From: JBJMQS01 sp045802605
GTDB lineage: Bacteria; Planctomycetota; Planctomycetia; Gemmatales; Gemmataceae
Assembly (NCBI GenBank): GCA_045802605.1
Contig: JBJMQS010000059.1
Coordinates: forward strand, 1 to 64,000
Length of the DNA stretch: 64,000 nt
Reading direction: 5' to 3'
Shown: one piece after another, positions 46,537-54,280 of the stretch
Layout: every line of letters starts with the position of its first letter
Position numbering within the stretch: the stretch's first letter is position 1
The notes under the pieces: model-generated
The model's input: the letters and a program-made list of their open reading frames with translations, nothing else
Database searches by the model: none
Told to the model about the DNA's origin: nothing
Position numbers and translations under genes: made by a program

Positions 46537-47067
46537 ATGGCGGAATCTCAAACCACCGTTGACGCGCGTGCCGAGCTGGAGCGACTCTATTTCCATGATG
46601 CCGTCTTCCGCGCCATCGAACTTTCGTTCAGCGACTGCAACGCCCGGTCATGCAGGTTACACATTGACTACTATGATTGGGAAGGCAACGACGCCCGCCG
46701 GAAGCAAGATCCGAACGCCGCGTGGCAATGGCGATCGCTGGAAATTGGTTTCTCGTATCTGGGACATTTCGAATATTCGGCCCCAGACCTGCCGAATCGC
46801 CCGCAGGACATCGACCGAATTGAGTTCGACCACCAGCTTGCTGAGCTTCGGGCCAGCGAGGAATGGGCGCGGGGCTTTTGCGCTGAGTATAGGTCGCCAC
46901 TGTTCGACGCCGAAGGTGGTCCGCTGTCGGTCAAGTTCATTACGCAGAACGAAAACGCAGATCGCGAGGGGTTTGTACTGGTGGTCGGCAGTGGCTGCAA
47001 ACTCCGCTGGGATGTAAAGCCGCCGCTCATTGGACAAATTCACATCCCCATCGCACCGGACGCATAA
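46537..47067 (+). CDS. Cassette-borne hypothetical protein, 176 aa
   Basis: A soluble, acidic protein of 176 residues that fills one integron-type cassette (46515-47149). The gene starts 17 bp after the upstream attC, and its stop codon TAA lies inside the first box of the downstream attC. The N-terminus reads RLYFHDAVFRAIELSFSD and the middle LHIDYYDWEG, with alternating strands and Trp/Tyr residues, somewhat like immunity or SUKH-type small proteins; this is only an impression. No membrane segment and no metal motif. No strong ribosome site, which is common for cassette genes. Function unknown. Confidence 0.75.
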   Translation: MAESQTTVDARAELERLYFHDAVFRAIELSFSDCNARSCRLHIDYYDWEGNDARRKQDPNAAWQWRSLEIGFSYLGHFEYSAPDLPNRPQDIDRIEFDHQLAELRASEEWARGFCAEYRSPLFDAEGGPLSVKFITQNENADREGFVLVVGSGCKLRWDVKPPLIGQIHIPIAPDA

Positions 47068-47155
47068 CCACTCGCTGCACCTGACCAGGGCGCGCGTGTC
47101 GTGTAGTTTGAAGTCAGCCGGACGTTTGCCCCGGCAGGTGAGCTTGGTGTTCGGC
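47062..47155 (+). other. attC recombination site 2 (94 bp)
   Basis: Starts with GCATAAC and has the same inner boxes as site 1 (GCTGCACCTG and GGCAGGTGAGC). It ends with GTTCGGC, which does not pair with its own first box. This is what a cassette array predicts, because the last six bases belong to the next cassette; that cassette's own attC begins with the matching GCCGAAC at 47466. Confidence 0.8.
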
Positions 47156-47171
47156 GGCAGAGGGCGCACTG

Positions 47172-47498
47172 ATGGGCCGCGACATCGACCGCGTGATCGC
47201 CCTCGTCCGCAACCGCCTCCCATCGGTATCGGTCGTGCAGTGGCACAAGAAGCATCCGGGCGACGATGACGGCATCTGGTGGTTCCGGCTGCCGGGCGTC
47301 GAGCGGGACATCCAGTTGGAGTCGTCGTTCGGCACTTGCCCATTCTTGGTCGAGCACGACGACATGCAGTCCACCGCCGAGCAGTGGCGGGCGCAGTCGG
47401 TCGAGCAGGCGGCAGAGGCGGTCATCGGGTATCTGGAGGCGCGGCTCGCCCATCAGGCCCCAGACGCCGAACCAGGCGCTGCAGCAGACATCGGGTAG
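47172..47498 (+). CDS. Cassette-borne hypothetical protein, 108 aa
   Basis: A small acidic, soluble protein that begins 17 bp after attC site 2. It opens MGRDIDRVIALVRNRLP, continues with strands around GIWWFRLPG and CPFLVEHDD, and ends in a helix (AEAVIGYLEARLA). The last dozen residues (PDAEPGAAADIG) are read from what looks like the left half of an attC site, so the original stop was probably lost or lies further on because the site was truncated. No family recognised; the short N-terminal helix and beta strands suggest a compact alpha/beta protein. Confidence 0.65.
   Translation: MGRDIDRVIALVRNRLPSVSVVQWHKKHPGDDDGIWWFRLPGVERDIQLESSFGTCPFLVEHDDMQSTAEQWRAQSVEQAAEAVIGYLEARLAHQAPDAEPGAAADIG
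47466..47490 (+). other. Truncated attC site (left half only)
   Basis: GCCGAAC followed by AGGCGCTGCAGCAGAC repeats the left boxes of an attC. Its first heptamer is the complement of GTTCGGC at 47149-47155, the start of the same cassette. The right half is missing: the following sequence has no GGCAGGTGAGC-like box or closing heptamer. Confidence 0.6.
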
Positions 47499-47567
47499 GT
47501 ACCTTGGCATCGAATCCGAGTTCTGAAAGGATGATCGGCGGGACGTTTTGAAGATGCGGGGGCGGTC

Positions 47568-47918
47568 GTGAAGTTGAGTCGCCGAAAGGTAATTCTTGTT
47601 GCAGCCATCGCCCTGCTGGTTGTATTTGTCACTGTGCCGATGTTGGTTGGAACGCGCGTAGTGTCGAGCACCGATGCTATAAAGTGCTTTCCACGAAATA
47701 CTTCCCGCTCAGACGTTGAAGCCGTGCTCGGGGCATCCAACCGCGTCATGCCTATTGTGTCTAGTCCTCCTGAGGTGATGTGCTTTTACAACACCTCCGA
47801 TGGTTTTTTTGTCGCCCTATACGACGGCAATGGAATCGCGGCTTTTTGTTACGCTGAAGCCGACCCAGATTTTTTTCAGGGGTGGTGGCGTCGATTCAGG
47901 TGGGTCATGGGGCTCTGA
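47568..47918 (+). CDS. Membrane-anchored small protein with SmpA/BamE-like motif
   Basis: A 116-residue protein starting at GTG 47568. Residues about 7-28 form one hydrophobic segment (VILVAAIALLVVFVTVPML) after three basic residues, an uncleaved anchor or signal. Next comes PRNTSRSDVEAVLGASNRV, which has the T-R-x-(D/E)-V-x-x-x-LG-x-P look of SmpA/BamE-like domains. The rest is beta-rich (VMCFYNTSDGFFVALYDGNGIAAFCY). The domain probably faces the outside of the membrane. It lies just after the truncated attC and is not itself a cassette. Role unknown. Confidence 0.6.
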   Translation: MKLSRRKVILVAAIALLVVFVTVPMLVGTRVVSSTDAIKCFPRNTSRSDVEAVLGASNRVMPIVSSPPEVMCFYNTSDGFFVALYDGNGIAAFCYAEADPDFFQGWWRRFRWVMGL

Positions 47919-48058
47919 CTTTCGTTTCGTCATTTAGAAGCAAAGCCGGACCGGGACTCTTGCTTGCCCCGCTCCCCGGCCCATGCGACAATCGCTAGCG
48001 GGCCGCGAAGAAACGGAATGCGAGGTTAGTAGATTACGTAGAATGAAAAGTTCGCCGC

Positions 48059-48289
48059 TTGTTGGCACCAAAGAAACGGAAAACTACTCAACGACTGCCT
48101 AATCCATCTCCACGACCCCAACCCGAATGGCTGCTTCGCTGCCTGACATGCCGCCAAACCATCGAATGCCACCAAGAGGATTTGCTGAACTACACCCGGA
48201 CGAAGTGGCCTCGTTGCTGCGATGAAACCATGTCCCTGTTCACTGACTCGGAATTTCCGAAGCAGCCAGCACCAGATGAAGCCGGGTGA
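48059..48289 (+). CDS. Possible zinc-ribbon protein, 76 aa
   Basis: Short frame from TTG 48059 (another TTG follows at once, so the start is uncertain). It reads CLTCRQTIECHQEDLLNY and then WPRCCDETM, a C-x2-C ... C-C pattern that could bind one zinc. The N-terminus is basic and Pro-rich. There is no clear ribosome site. It faces the convergent minus-strand HTH gene. Kept because the Cys pattern looks selected; it could still be a chance frame. Confidence 0.45.
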   Translation: MLAPKKRKTTQRLPNPSPRPQPEWLLRCLTCRQTIECHQEDLLNYTRTKWPRCCDETMSLFTDSEFPKQPAPDEAG

Positions 48290-48375
48290 GCCAAACCCCC
48301 ATACGGATATCCCCCTCTCTCTCCCTCGCGGCCAAAACTGGTACAAGACCCAGTCTTGGCGCAAGGAACATATCA

Positions 48376-48675
48376 CTAGCAACGCACACCTTCTGCGCGA
48401 AGTTCCGCCAACGCGTCACTATGATCCGCTCGCGCCTTGCTCCTCGTGCGTTCTTCCGCAAGCTGTTTGTTCATGCCCCCGGCCATCTCACAGGCCTGCA
48501 AGAATTCATCCACCCACGCCTGGGATGTCATGAGTAGGGCGCCGATGCGAGCGGTTTGAAGCTGAACGGTGTGCTTGCCCACACGGATACCGCGCGCCCA
48601 CTTCTTTATTGTGTCGGGGTGTTTGCCAAGCTGTTTTGCGACCGCGCTGATACGAAGGTTCGGTATGTCTCGCAT
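48376..48675 (-). CDS. DUF1580-like DNA-binding protein
   Basis: A 99-residue protein; the ATG at 48675 follows AGGAG by eight bases and is preferred to an upstream start at 48795. Residues about 8-55 (ISAVAKQLGKHPDTIKKWARG, then VQLQTARIGALLMTS, then WVDEFLQACE) follow the layout of the planctomycete DUF1580 and MerR-type winged helices: helix-turn-helix, a strand with the R-x-G wing, then a short helix after TS. The C-terminus is a charged helix. In mobile elements such proteins serve as excisionase-like or control factors; which one applies here is unknown. Confidence 0.7.
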   Translation of the reverse strand: MRDIPNLRISAVAKQLGKHPDTIKKWARGIRVGKHTVQLQTARIGALLMTSQAWVDEFLQACEMAGGMNKQLAEERTRSKARADHSDALAELRAEGVRC

Positions 48676-48733
48676 GTCGAAATCTCCTGGAGTGTTGTTG
48701 ATCAATCCTATGTGGGCCTTCCCTGGCCGCAAA

Positions 48734-48946
48734 TCAGAAAGTCCCGTCAATGATTGCCCGCACCGCGCGCCACTGATGCAAATATCGGCCGACACCCTTC
48801 CCGCCGTCTAACGTCGCATCGTAGGTGCGCCGGCCCAGGCTATCCGTCGTCAGTGTCAACACACCGAGGACGTAGGACCCGAGGCCCACGAGCACGAGTC
48901 CGCAGCCTGTATCGATCAAGTTCACGCATCGCCGTTTGCTCGCCAT
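48734..48946 (-). CDS. Small membrane protein, 70 aa
   Basis: The ATG at 48946 follows GGAGG by eight bases, so the gene is probably real despite its size. The sequence has a basic start (MASKRRCVNLIDTG), one hydrophobic segment (CGLVLVGLGSYVLGVLTL) and a soluble tail with DSLGRRTYDATLDGGKGVGRYLHQW. No family is recognised. It lies between two other minus-strand genes and may share their transcript from the control region at 49280-49412. Confidence 0.6.
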   Translation of the reverse strand: MASKRRCVNLIDTGCGLVLVGLGSYVLGVLTLTTDSLGRRTYDATLDGGKGVGRYLHQWRAVRAIIDGTF

Positions 48947-49000
48947 AACCACACCCTCCAAAATGGGAGGCCCGATTGCCCCCCTGCCCTCTGATCGCCC

Positions 49001-49279
49001 CTACGCCACCTGCCGACAGTCGCCGACCAATTCGAGCACCGCACCCATCGCCGTCCTGACTACACCGCGCAACGTCTCGACCGTGGCCGTGGGGTCCGCG
49101 AACTCGACCGACAACTGGTAGCAGTCGTCCTTGACCGCCAGGCCGACCTTCCGCCAGCCAAAGAACCCGCTGACGCGCAACAACGCCGCCCGCAGCTCTT
49201 GCCCGAAGTAAACCCGCTGGCCCGTCGCCTCGACTTGAGCCTGGAAAGGAACCCGCACCGTTTTCAGTTTGCTTGACAT
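49001..49279 (-). CDS. Hypothetical protein, 92 aa, first gene left of the control region
   Basis: A soluble alpha/beta protein with three or four strands (TVRVPFQAQVEATGQRVYFG, KVGLAVKDDCYQLSVEF) and a C-terminal helix (TLRGVVRTAMGAVLELVGD). The start follows AGG-containing sequence at plausible distance. It is divergent from the Cro/CI-type regulator and separated from it by an AT-rich stretch with operator-like repeats, so that regulator probably controls it. In phage-like layouts the gene opposite a repressor is often an early or antirepressor gene; no sequence feature proves that here. Confidence 0.65.
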   Translation of the reverse strand: MSSKLKTVRVPFQAQVEATGQRVYFGQELRAALLRVSGFFGWRKVGLAVKDDCYQLSVEFADPTATVETLRGVVRTAMGAVLELVGDCRQVA

Positions 49280-49350
49280 TGCCTGTTCCCCTGAAAGTGT
49301 CAGACTAACTCTATAGCCATAATACCGCTATCGCCACTATATGTCAATAG

Positions 49351-49371
49351 CCACAATTGCAAATATTGTGG
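49351..49371. promoter_or_regulatory. Operator-like palindrome in the control region
   Basis: CCACAAT and ATTGTGG are perfect 7-bp arms around a 7-bp centre. The surrounding AT-rich 49310-49385 also has three ATAGCCA repeats (near 49313, 49347 and 49373). It is placed between the divergent 92-aa gene and the HTH regulator gene, as a repressor operator would be. Confidence 0.6.
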
Positions 49372-49412
49372 TAATAGCCATATAATCTTTGTGGACTAGG
49401 AGATTTGCCGTG

Positions 49413-49652
49413 ATGTTTGGTGAGAAAATGACGGAGTTACGAAAGGCCGCGGAATTGTCAGAGGCAAAATTGGCTGAAACGGCCGGCGTGGCCTTTGGAA
49501 CGATCCGGGAGTACGTCATGGGCCGACGGGCGCCGTCCTATGACAACGTGCGCAAGATCGCCAAAGTGCTGGGGGTCAGCGTGGCGGCATTTGAGAACTG
49601 CACATTCCCGCATCAAACCCAGAAGCAGCCTAAGAAGCGCAGCAAGCGTTAG
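49413..49652 (+). CDS. Cro/CI-family (XRE) transcriptional regulator
   Basis: A 79-residue protein that is essentially one helix-turn-helix domain: MTELRKAAELSEAKLAETAG, then VAFGTIREYVMGRRAPSYDN, then VRKIAKVLGVSVAAFE. It ends in a basic tail (PKKRSKR). This is the standard five-helix Cro/CI layout. AGGAG lies 10 bases before ATG 49413 and 7 before GTG 49410, so either start is possible. The palindrome and repeats just upstream suggest it represses itself and the divergent genes, acting as the element's maintenance switch; that is inferred from position. Confidence 0.85.
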   Translation: MFGEKMTELRKAAELSEAKLAETAGVAFGTIREYVMGRRAPSYDNVRKIAKVLGVSVAAFENCTFPHQTQKQPKKRSKR

Positions 49653-49772
49653 GCGGTTCGCAGTGTCTTGGATAGGCCGGATCGCAAACGTCAAGGGGTA
49701 TGGAAGCCAAGCGACACACGTACCATCGAATTAGTGCGTAAGCAGAAGAAAAGATGAACTGGAAACTTGCTC

Positions 49773-50405
49773 ATGAGCGGTAAGAAAGGCCAAGCCCCTC
49801 TGACGATTGAGCAGTTGAAGGCCGATAGCAGGCACTTCTATGATGCGCTATCGGCCGAACCAGTCTTGCCCAAGATCTTGTTAGGCCAAGCCCTCATCGA
49901 GCGACACCTACATGCAATGCTGATGGGGTTTGTGGTTGATCCGAGCTCCAACACGGCGTTAACTTTGTTTCATCACACGGGCCGGCTCGGAGACGTATTC
50001 GCGAAGGCACAATTGGCTTATTGTCTCGGACTGATTCCGCAATTTCTTTTTGACAACGTCTGCGCGTTGGGAGAAATACGCAACGCATTTGGCCATAGCC
50101 ATAAAGCTCTCTCGATTGACGATGAACAAATCTCTGATTTGCTCAAGAAGATCACCTGGGAGAATTTCCACATGGAGACCGAGGGCCGGTATCTGACCGG
50201 CTATTATGGTACGTATGACATTGGCAAGACTAATTTGGACAGGCTCACGTATGCGATTTACTATTGCGTCAGTCTACTTTCTTGGATCAATGAATACGCC
50301 ATCCAGCGGCTAAAGCCCGCGACTGACGTCAAGCGTCGGCCGCCGGGTGAAAGTATGCAATTAGTGCTGGAGATTCCCAACGTAGCTCCGAATGTGCCCG
50401 AGTAA
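49773..50405 (+). CDS. MltR/DUF4145-like protein
   Basis: A 210-residue soluble, mostly helical protein. The pattern ILLGQALIERHLHAMLMGF, then TLFHHTGRLGDVFAKAQLAYCLGLI, then NVCALGEIRNAFGHSHKA matches the MltR (mannitol repressor) and DUF4145-type layout: the LF...LG-F-x-K-x-x-LAY-x-LGLI core and the final IRN-x-F-x-H. Family members have no proven general function and are common next to defence and mobile-element genes. The start at 49773 is chosen over a TTG six bases earlier; only weak GGAA precedes it. It follows the regulator by about 120 bp and converges on the 471-aa gene. Confidence 0.65.
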   Translation: MSGKKGQAPLTIEQLKADSRHFYDALSAEPVLPKILLGQALIERHLHAMLMGFVVDPSSNTALTLFHHTGRLGDVFAKAQLAYCLGLIPQFLFDNVCALGEIRNAFGHSHKALSIDDEQISDLLKKITWENFHMETEGRYLTGYYGTYDIGKTNLDRLTYAIYYCVSLLSWINEYAIQRLKPATDVKRRPPGESMQLVLEIPNVAPNVPE

Positions 50406-50454
50406 TATCACCCGGTTCGGGACATCTCCTCAAACTTGTGTCCTAGGTCCCAGA

Positions 50455-51870
50455 TCAGCCTAGTTTTCCCTGGACAACCTTCTGGCGACTCTCATTGCGG
50501 AATTTTTGTTCCACTTCCGCGACCCGGGTATCAATCCACCGCTGGAGCACGTCCAGCTCCCTTTTTGCTCCGTCCTCTATTATTTTTTGCACCTTGCCCT
50601 CATTGGCAGCGAGCAATGGTGCAAGTTCGCTTGTCCTCTGCATATCGTGCGGCAAAAACTGTTCGCCGTAACGTCGAGCGGAGGTCTTGGCTTCTTCCGG
50701 GAAGGCTTGCGCGTAGAGGGCACGTAGCGGCGGCGGGATTGCACCGAAGTTATCGCGGCCCATCTCTCGGGCCGTCAATGCGCCCTGTCGTTCGCCGGGA
50801 CTCATCCAGGCCAAAGCGATTTGCGCATTCTCCGACGCCCCGTACTGCTCTCGGGCCGGCCCGGCTTGCGCCCGCATCAAGTTGGCGCGGGATTGCGTCT
50901 GTTGTGCCACTAGCCCTTGAAGCTGTTCCAGTTGTTGGCCTTGGAGTTTCAAAATCTCCGCGCGGTCAAAACCATTGCGGGCTTTCATCGCCTGGTTACC
51001 GAGATGCCCCGCGCTTTCCTCGACCATCCCGACGGCGCGATTCGCCCCGGCTGCCGCGCGGTTGGCTTCGACGATCTTTCCCAACGCATCGGCTTGCCCA
51101 GTTCGCGACACCGAGTTAATTTGTGACCACATAGCCTGGCGGCCTTCCGCAGCCCCCGCTTCTGTGTGCGCTCGCATTGCGATCGGAAGGCCGCGGGTCG
51201 CGGCTGCGAGACGCACGTTGCCGATCTCTCCGGCTCTCTCCGCATGTGCCTTCTCATACTCAAGATCTTCAACGGCTCGAATTCGATCGAATTGATTCTC
51301 GCCGGGAAAGATGTCGAACGGCCCGAGAGCTTGCCGCATTCCTAAACCCAGATTGCTCCAGAATCCCCGCTTGTATCCACCTTCGTTTTGGAGCCATGGG
51401 TTCGCAAGATTGCTGGTGGCGCGTATGAACCCTCGGGCCGTGTGGGCAGCGGCAGCCGTGGCGACGTAACCCGTAGCGCTCGCCGCCAGTCCTGCGAGTC
51501 CCGGCCCCTGTTGATTCGGATCGGGATACCGCTTCGGGTCCACCTCATGTAGTTTCTGCGCTACGTCTTTATTGAATGCGGCCCGATCGATTCGCGCGGT
51601 CACCGCTGTTTCGACTTGATCTTGATAAGTGGGATTCGGATTTTTGTACTTCCCCGGATCGCGGGCATACAGTTCTTCGCGCAGTCGGTCCGTGAACGCA
51701 TCATGGGCCTGTTTTTTGTCGGCAGCAAAAGTGGCCAGATATTGCAAAGCGGTGCCAGGGACGGGCTGCCCCGGTGCGGCACCACGGCCGATCGCTACGG
51801 TCAGATTCTGAAGCGCGAGCGTAAGCTGTCTTTGGTCTACGGAATACTGCGATGGTTTGATTTTCGCCAT
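50455..51870 (-). CDS. Hypothetical helical protein, 471 aa, at the end of the replication-type operon
   Basis: A long, mostly helical protein rich in Ala, Gln, Arg and Glu. Residues about 122-150 form a small-residue hydrophobic stretch (LAGLAASATGYVATAAAAHTA) that could span a membrane or pack inside a particle. Residues about 265-345 look coiled-coil (EILKLQGQQLEQLQGLVAQQ). The N-terminal third has two DPxKYxNP/DPKRYPDPN-like repeats, and the end is a charged helix. AGGAAGAG precedes the ATG. It is the last gene of the minus-strand operon, after the terminase-small-like gene. A virion-internal or structural role would fit the place and composition, but I recognise no family. Confidence 0.75.
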   Translation of the reverse strand: MAKIKPSQYSVDQRQLTLALQNLTVAIGRGAAPGQPVPGTALQYLATFAADKKQAHDAFTDRLREELYARDPGKYKNPNPTYQDQVETAVTARIDRAAFNKDVAQKLHEVDPKRYPDPNQQGPGLAGLAASATGYVATAAAAHTARGFIRATSNLANPWLQNEGGYKRGFWSNLGLGMRQALGPFDIFPGENQFDRIRAVEDLEYEKAHAERAGEIGNVRLAAATRGLPIAMRAHTEAGAAEGRQAMWSQINSVSRTGQADALGKIVEANRAAAGANRAVGMVEESAGHLGNQAMKARNGFDRAEILKLQGQQLEQLQGLVAQQTQSRANLMRAQAGPAREQYGASENAQIALAWMSPGERQGALTAREMGRDNFGAIPPPLRALYAQAFPEEAKTSARRYGEQFLPHDMQRTSELAPLLAANEGKVQKIIEDGAKRELDVLQRWIDTRVAEVEQKFRNESRQKVVQGKLG

Positions 51871-51944
51871 TATGCTCTCTCTTCCTGGGCAGAAGGTTCG
51901 GGGGTTTGGAATTCGGGTTGAAGCTGTTGTCTGTTACTCGGTGA

Positions 51945-52481
51945 TTACGACTCGGCACTAGCAGCAAGGTCTTTCAATTCCTTCTTGACTATGGCCATGT
52001 GATCAGCCAACCGTGGCAGACTTCCGCGACCAATGGCATCTCGAAGGTCCATCCGGTCGGGGCTGTGCTCGCGGATCGCTTGCGTGCGCTCACGTACGAT
52101 TTGCTCCGGATCGGTCGGGCCTGTGGGCGCCAGACCCTCGGGTCGTGTGAGTCGCAACAATTCGATCGCGGCCTTTAGCCGGCCCGGGTTAGTGGGATCC
52201 TTGAACGTCTCTTCTATGACCGCCAGAGCCTGCGTGGTCAGTGCCCGCAACTTGTCACCGCTGGCGGCCCATATCTCCTGCCGGCGAGCGTTTAGCGCGG
52301 CCTGGAAGTCAGGGTCATAGGTCCGCCAGCGCCAAACGGTGGTACGTGATAAGTTGAGTTCCTTCGCAACATCGCTATCAATCTTTCCGCTTGCGAGGGA
52401 ATCGACGGCGCTGAGTTGTTGAGTGGTCAACTCGGTTTTGGGTTGCAACCCGTTGCGGGCGGTTTCATTCGTCGTTTTCAT
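51945..52481 (-). CDS. Terminase-small-subunit-like HTH protein
   Basis: A 178-residue protein. Residues about 18-60 (LTTQQLSAVDSLASGKIDSD, then VAKELNLSRTTVWRWRTYD, then FQAALNARRQEIW) make a helix-turn-helix with the W-R-W turn and the trailing F-x-x-x-LN helix seen in phage small-terminase and related DNA-packaging or insertion-element HTH proteins. A helical middle follows (LRALTTQALAVIEETFKD), as in oligomerising small terminases. The gene overlaps the nuclease-like gene upstream by 17 bases and starts five bases after GAGG. No large terminase is encoded in the element, so if the call holds the element may redirect packaging by a helper phage. Confidence 0.6.
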   Translation of the reverse strand: MKTTNETARNGLQPKTELTTQQLSAVDSLASGKIDSDVAKELNLSRTTVWRWRTYDPDFQAALNARRQEIWAASGDKLRALTTQALAVIEETFKDPTNPGRLKAAIELLRLTRPEGLAPTGPTDPEQIVRERTQAIREHSPDRMDLRDAIGRGSLPRLADHMAIVKKELKDLAASAES

Positions 52482-52938
52482 GGTTTCCTCGTGCGTGAGC
52501 GGAGTTAGTGAAAGAAGCGCATAAACTCCCGCCTGAATTGGCCGGGGTTGTGAACAGGTCAGGTTGCGTAGAAGGCCGGCGGCGGGTGGGTCCTTCGATT
52601 ACGGTGGTAGTGAGATCGGCCGATTCCACACGAACTCGCTTCACCTGCCATCGTCCGCCACGGCCGACCCAGCCCCACACCTCGAAAGCACCGCCGGCCG
52701 CGAGCCAGGTCCGCAATGCGGGCTTGCTCTTGGCCTTAGTGAGACGATTCGTGATATGGCCGATCACCGTGACTTGGACAAGCAAGAATGAAGGCTTTCG
52801 ATGCCCCGTGACCGCAATCACGTCTGCGAAACCGAACAGGTCGCGCCGGCGATTGACGCGCGGTAGCCAGGACTCGACAACCGCGGCCGTGTAGCCACTG
52901 CGCCGGAGGAGTTCCAGGGTTCGGGCCGTGGGGGTCAT
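52465..52938 (-). CDS. Restriction-endonuclease-fold (VRR-NUC/Hjc-like) protein
   Basis: A 157-residue basic protein. The N-terminal half reads LLRRSGYTAAVVESWLP, then RRRDLFGFADVIAV, then FLLVQVTV, then LTKAKSKPALRTWLAAGG and FEVWGWVGRGGRW. This follows the PD-(D/E)XK layout: N-terminal helix with a Glu, a G-x-x-D strand, a second strand where Q-V-T stands in place of E-x-K, then a helix and the final W-strand. The changed catalytic position may mean altered or lost activity. The gene overlaps its upstream neighbour by four bases and the downstream one by 17, so it belongs to the replication operon, where Holliday-junction-type nucleases are common. Confidence 0.6.
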   Translation of the reverse strand: MTPTARTLELLRRSGYTAAVVESWLPRVNRRRDLFGFADVIAVTGHRKPSFLLVQVTVIGHITNRLTKAKSKPALRTWLAAGGAFEVWGWVGRGGRWQVKRVRVESADLTTTVIEGPTRRRPSTQPDLFTTPANSGGSLCASFTNSAHARGNHENDE

Positions 52939-54278
52939 GCGATTCCCCGAAAGGAATGCGGCGGCATGACGTTTGTTTCACTGTTTAAGAACGCAATAAG
53001 TTGAGCTTCGTCCTCTTTCGCGATGCGCATTCCCTGTATCGGGTAATCGTCTAGGCTCGGCGGGTTGCCATTAAATACGTTGATGTTTTTTGCGAGGTAG
53101 GAGAGTGAGTGCCCGTTCTTTTCGGCCACAAATGGGTCAGTGTTAGCCAGATAGTTTTTCACAACTCCACGGAACCGCTTTATGTCCCGGCCCAGGGCTT
53201 CGAGAATCATTCCCGCATGTTCGGAGTCGGTGGGCGTTAGGGCGTAATCTTGTCCCCGTATTTTCCTCCAGCGCTCGCAGAAGAATAAGAGCGCATCTTT
53301 TTGGGTCTGCCTCAACTGACGGACTTCATCGACAGAGATTCCGAATGCCATTGCTTCGGCTTCGTCCATTTCGGCAGGAGTGCGTTTGCGACGTCGATGG
53401 GGCTTTACGCCAGCATCAATACAAAACTGGTCGCAATCGGTGTAATTGTCGGCCGTGGCGACTTGAACCTCATCCTCCCAACGTTTGTTGTTCAGCCAAG
53501 TGGAAGCGTGCGGAATAAACTCCACCTCCCCGCGGTTCCAGGGGGACGAGAGTTTTTGTCGTTCGACCGCGGCGACGATGGTTTCAACGAGGTCGGGATC
53601 AGGAGCAATCGCCATCCATACGGCGGCAGCTTTGGCCTTGGCAACTTTACGCGGGTAAACTTTCCAGAATTTCACAAAGTCGGAGTTGTAGTCGTCGGCA
53701 TCGCTAGGAACGGGCATAGGCCGCTGTTTAGGTTCGGCCTGAAACCGTGAGGAGACCTCGGCCTCCAAATCGGTGGTCGGGGCCGGCCGCGCTGACCTAT
53801 CTTTGGTTTTAATTGGGGGTGCGGGTGCGGGTGCGGGTGCGGGTGCGGGAGTCACGTTATTTGTATTCAAATGATTTTCGTTTGTATCTATTTGTATCGG
53901 CGGCTTGTCCCATCTCGCGTTTATGGCATCGCGGCGAATATCACTGATTGTTTTTCCCGCCTTTCTTCGTTCGGACTCCCGCTCTGCACGTAGTCGGACG
54001 TAATGCGGCGCATGGTCAAAGTAGTCATGGATGACCCATGTCTCTTCGTTGAGATCAATAAAACGCAAACGCTTTAGTGCCGCAAAAAGAACCCCAGGCT
54101 TGCCAGGCCATTCGGCCGCGTCCTCGACCTGCTGGGCCGTGCCCAGGCCGGGATCACCGCATTCATTGGCTACGTCCCACATCGTTTCCAGAAGGCCGCG
54201 GACGTAGGGCTTGGGCAGCTTTAGAGCTCGTATCAAGCCCTTGAATTTCACGTTTCGGTCAAGGCATGGTCGCGCCAC
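52935..54278 (-). CDS. Replication-initiator-like protein of the element
   Basis: A 447-residue protein starting at GTG 54278, two bases after the HTH gene. Residues 1-125 form a helical domain ending in WVIHDYFDHAPHYVR. A Pro/Ala linker (PAPAPAPAPAP) follows. The segment DFVKFWKVYPRKVAKAKA, then AVERQK, then FIPHASTWLNNKRWEDE is the signature of phage replication organiser proteins. The C-terminal third (about residues 310-447) is a further helical domain with a charged surface. No helicase or primase motif was seen, so it probably recruits host replication factors to the element's origin. It heads an operon with the nuclease-like and terminase-like genes. Confidence 0.7.
   Translation of the reverse strand: MARPCLDRNVKFKGLIRALKLPKPYVRGLLETMWDVANECGDPGLGTAQQVEDAAEWPGKPGVLFAALKRLRFIDLNEETWVIHDYFDHAPHYVRLRAERESERRKAGKTISDIRRDAINARWDKPPIQIDTNENHLNTNNVTPAPAPAPAPAPPIKTKDRSARPAPTTDLEAEVSSRFQAEPKQRPMPVPSDADDYNSDFVKFWKVYPRKVAKAKAAAVWMAIAPDPDLVETIVAAVERQKLSSPWNRGEVEFIPHASTWLNNKRWEDEVQVATADNYTDCDQFCIDAGVKPHRRRKRTPAEMDEAEAMAFGISVDEVRQLRQTQKDALLFFCERWRKIRGQDYALTPTDSEHAGMILEALGRDIKRFRGVVKNYLANTDPFVAEKNGHSLSYLAKNINVFNGNPPSLDDYPIQGMRIAKEDEAQLIAFLNSETNVMPPHSFRGIA
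53819..53852. repeat. Hexanucleotide tandem repeat GTGCGG
   Basis: Five to six copies of GTGCGG inside the replication-like gene encode the Pro-Ala linker. It is a likely slippage site; gain or loss of units keeps the frame and changes the linker length. Confidence 0.8.
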
Positions 54279-54280
54279 AG

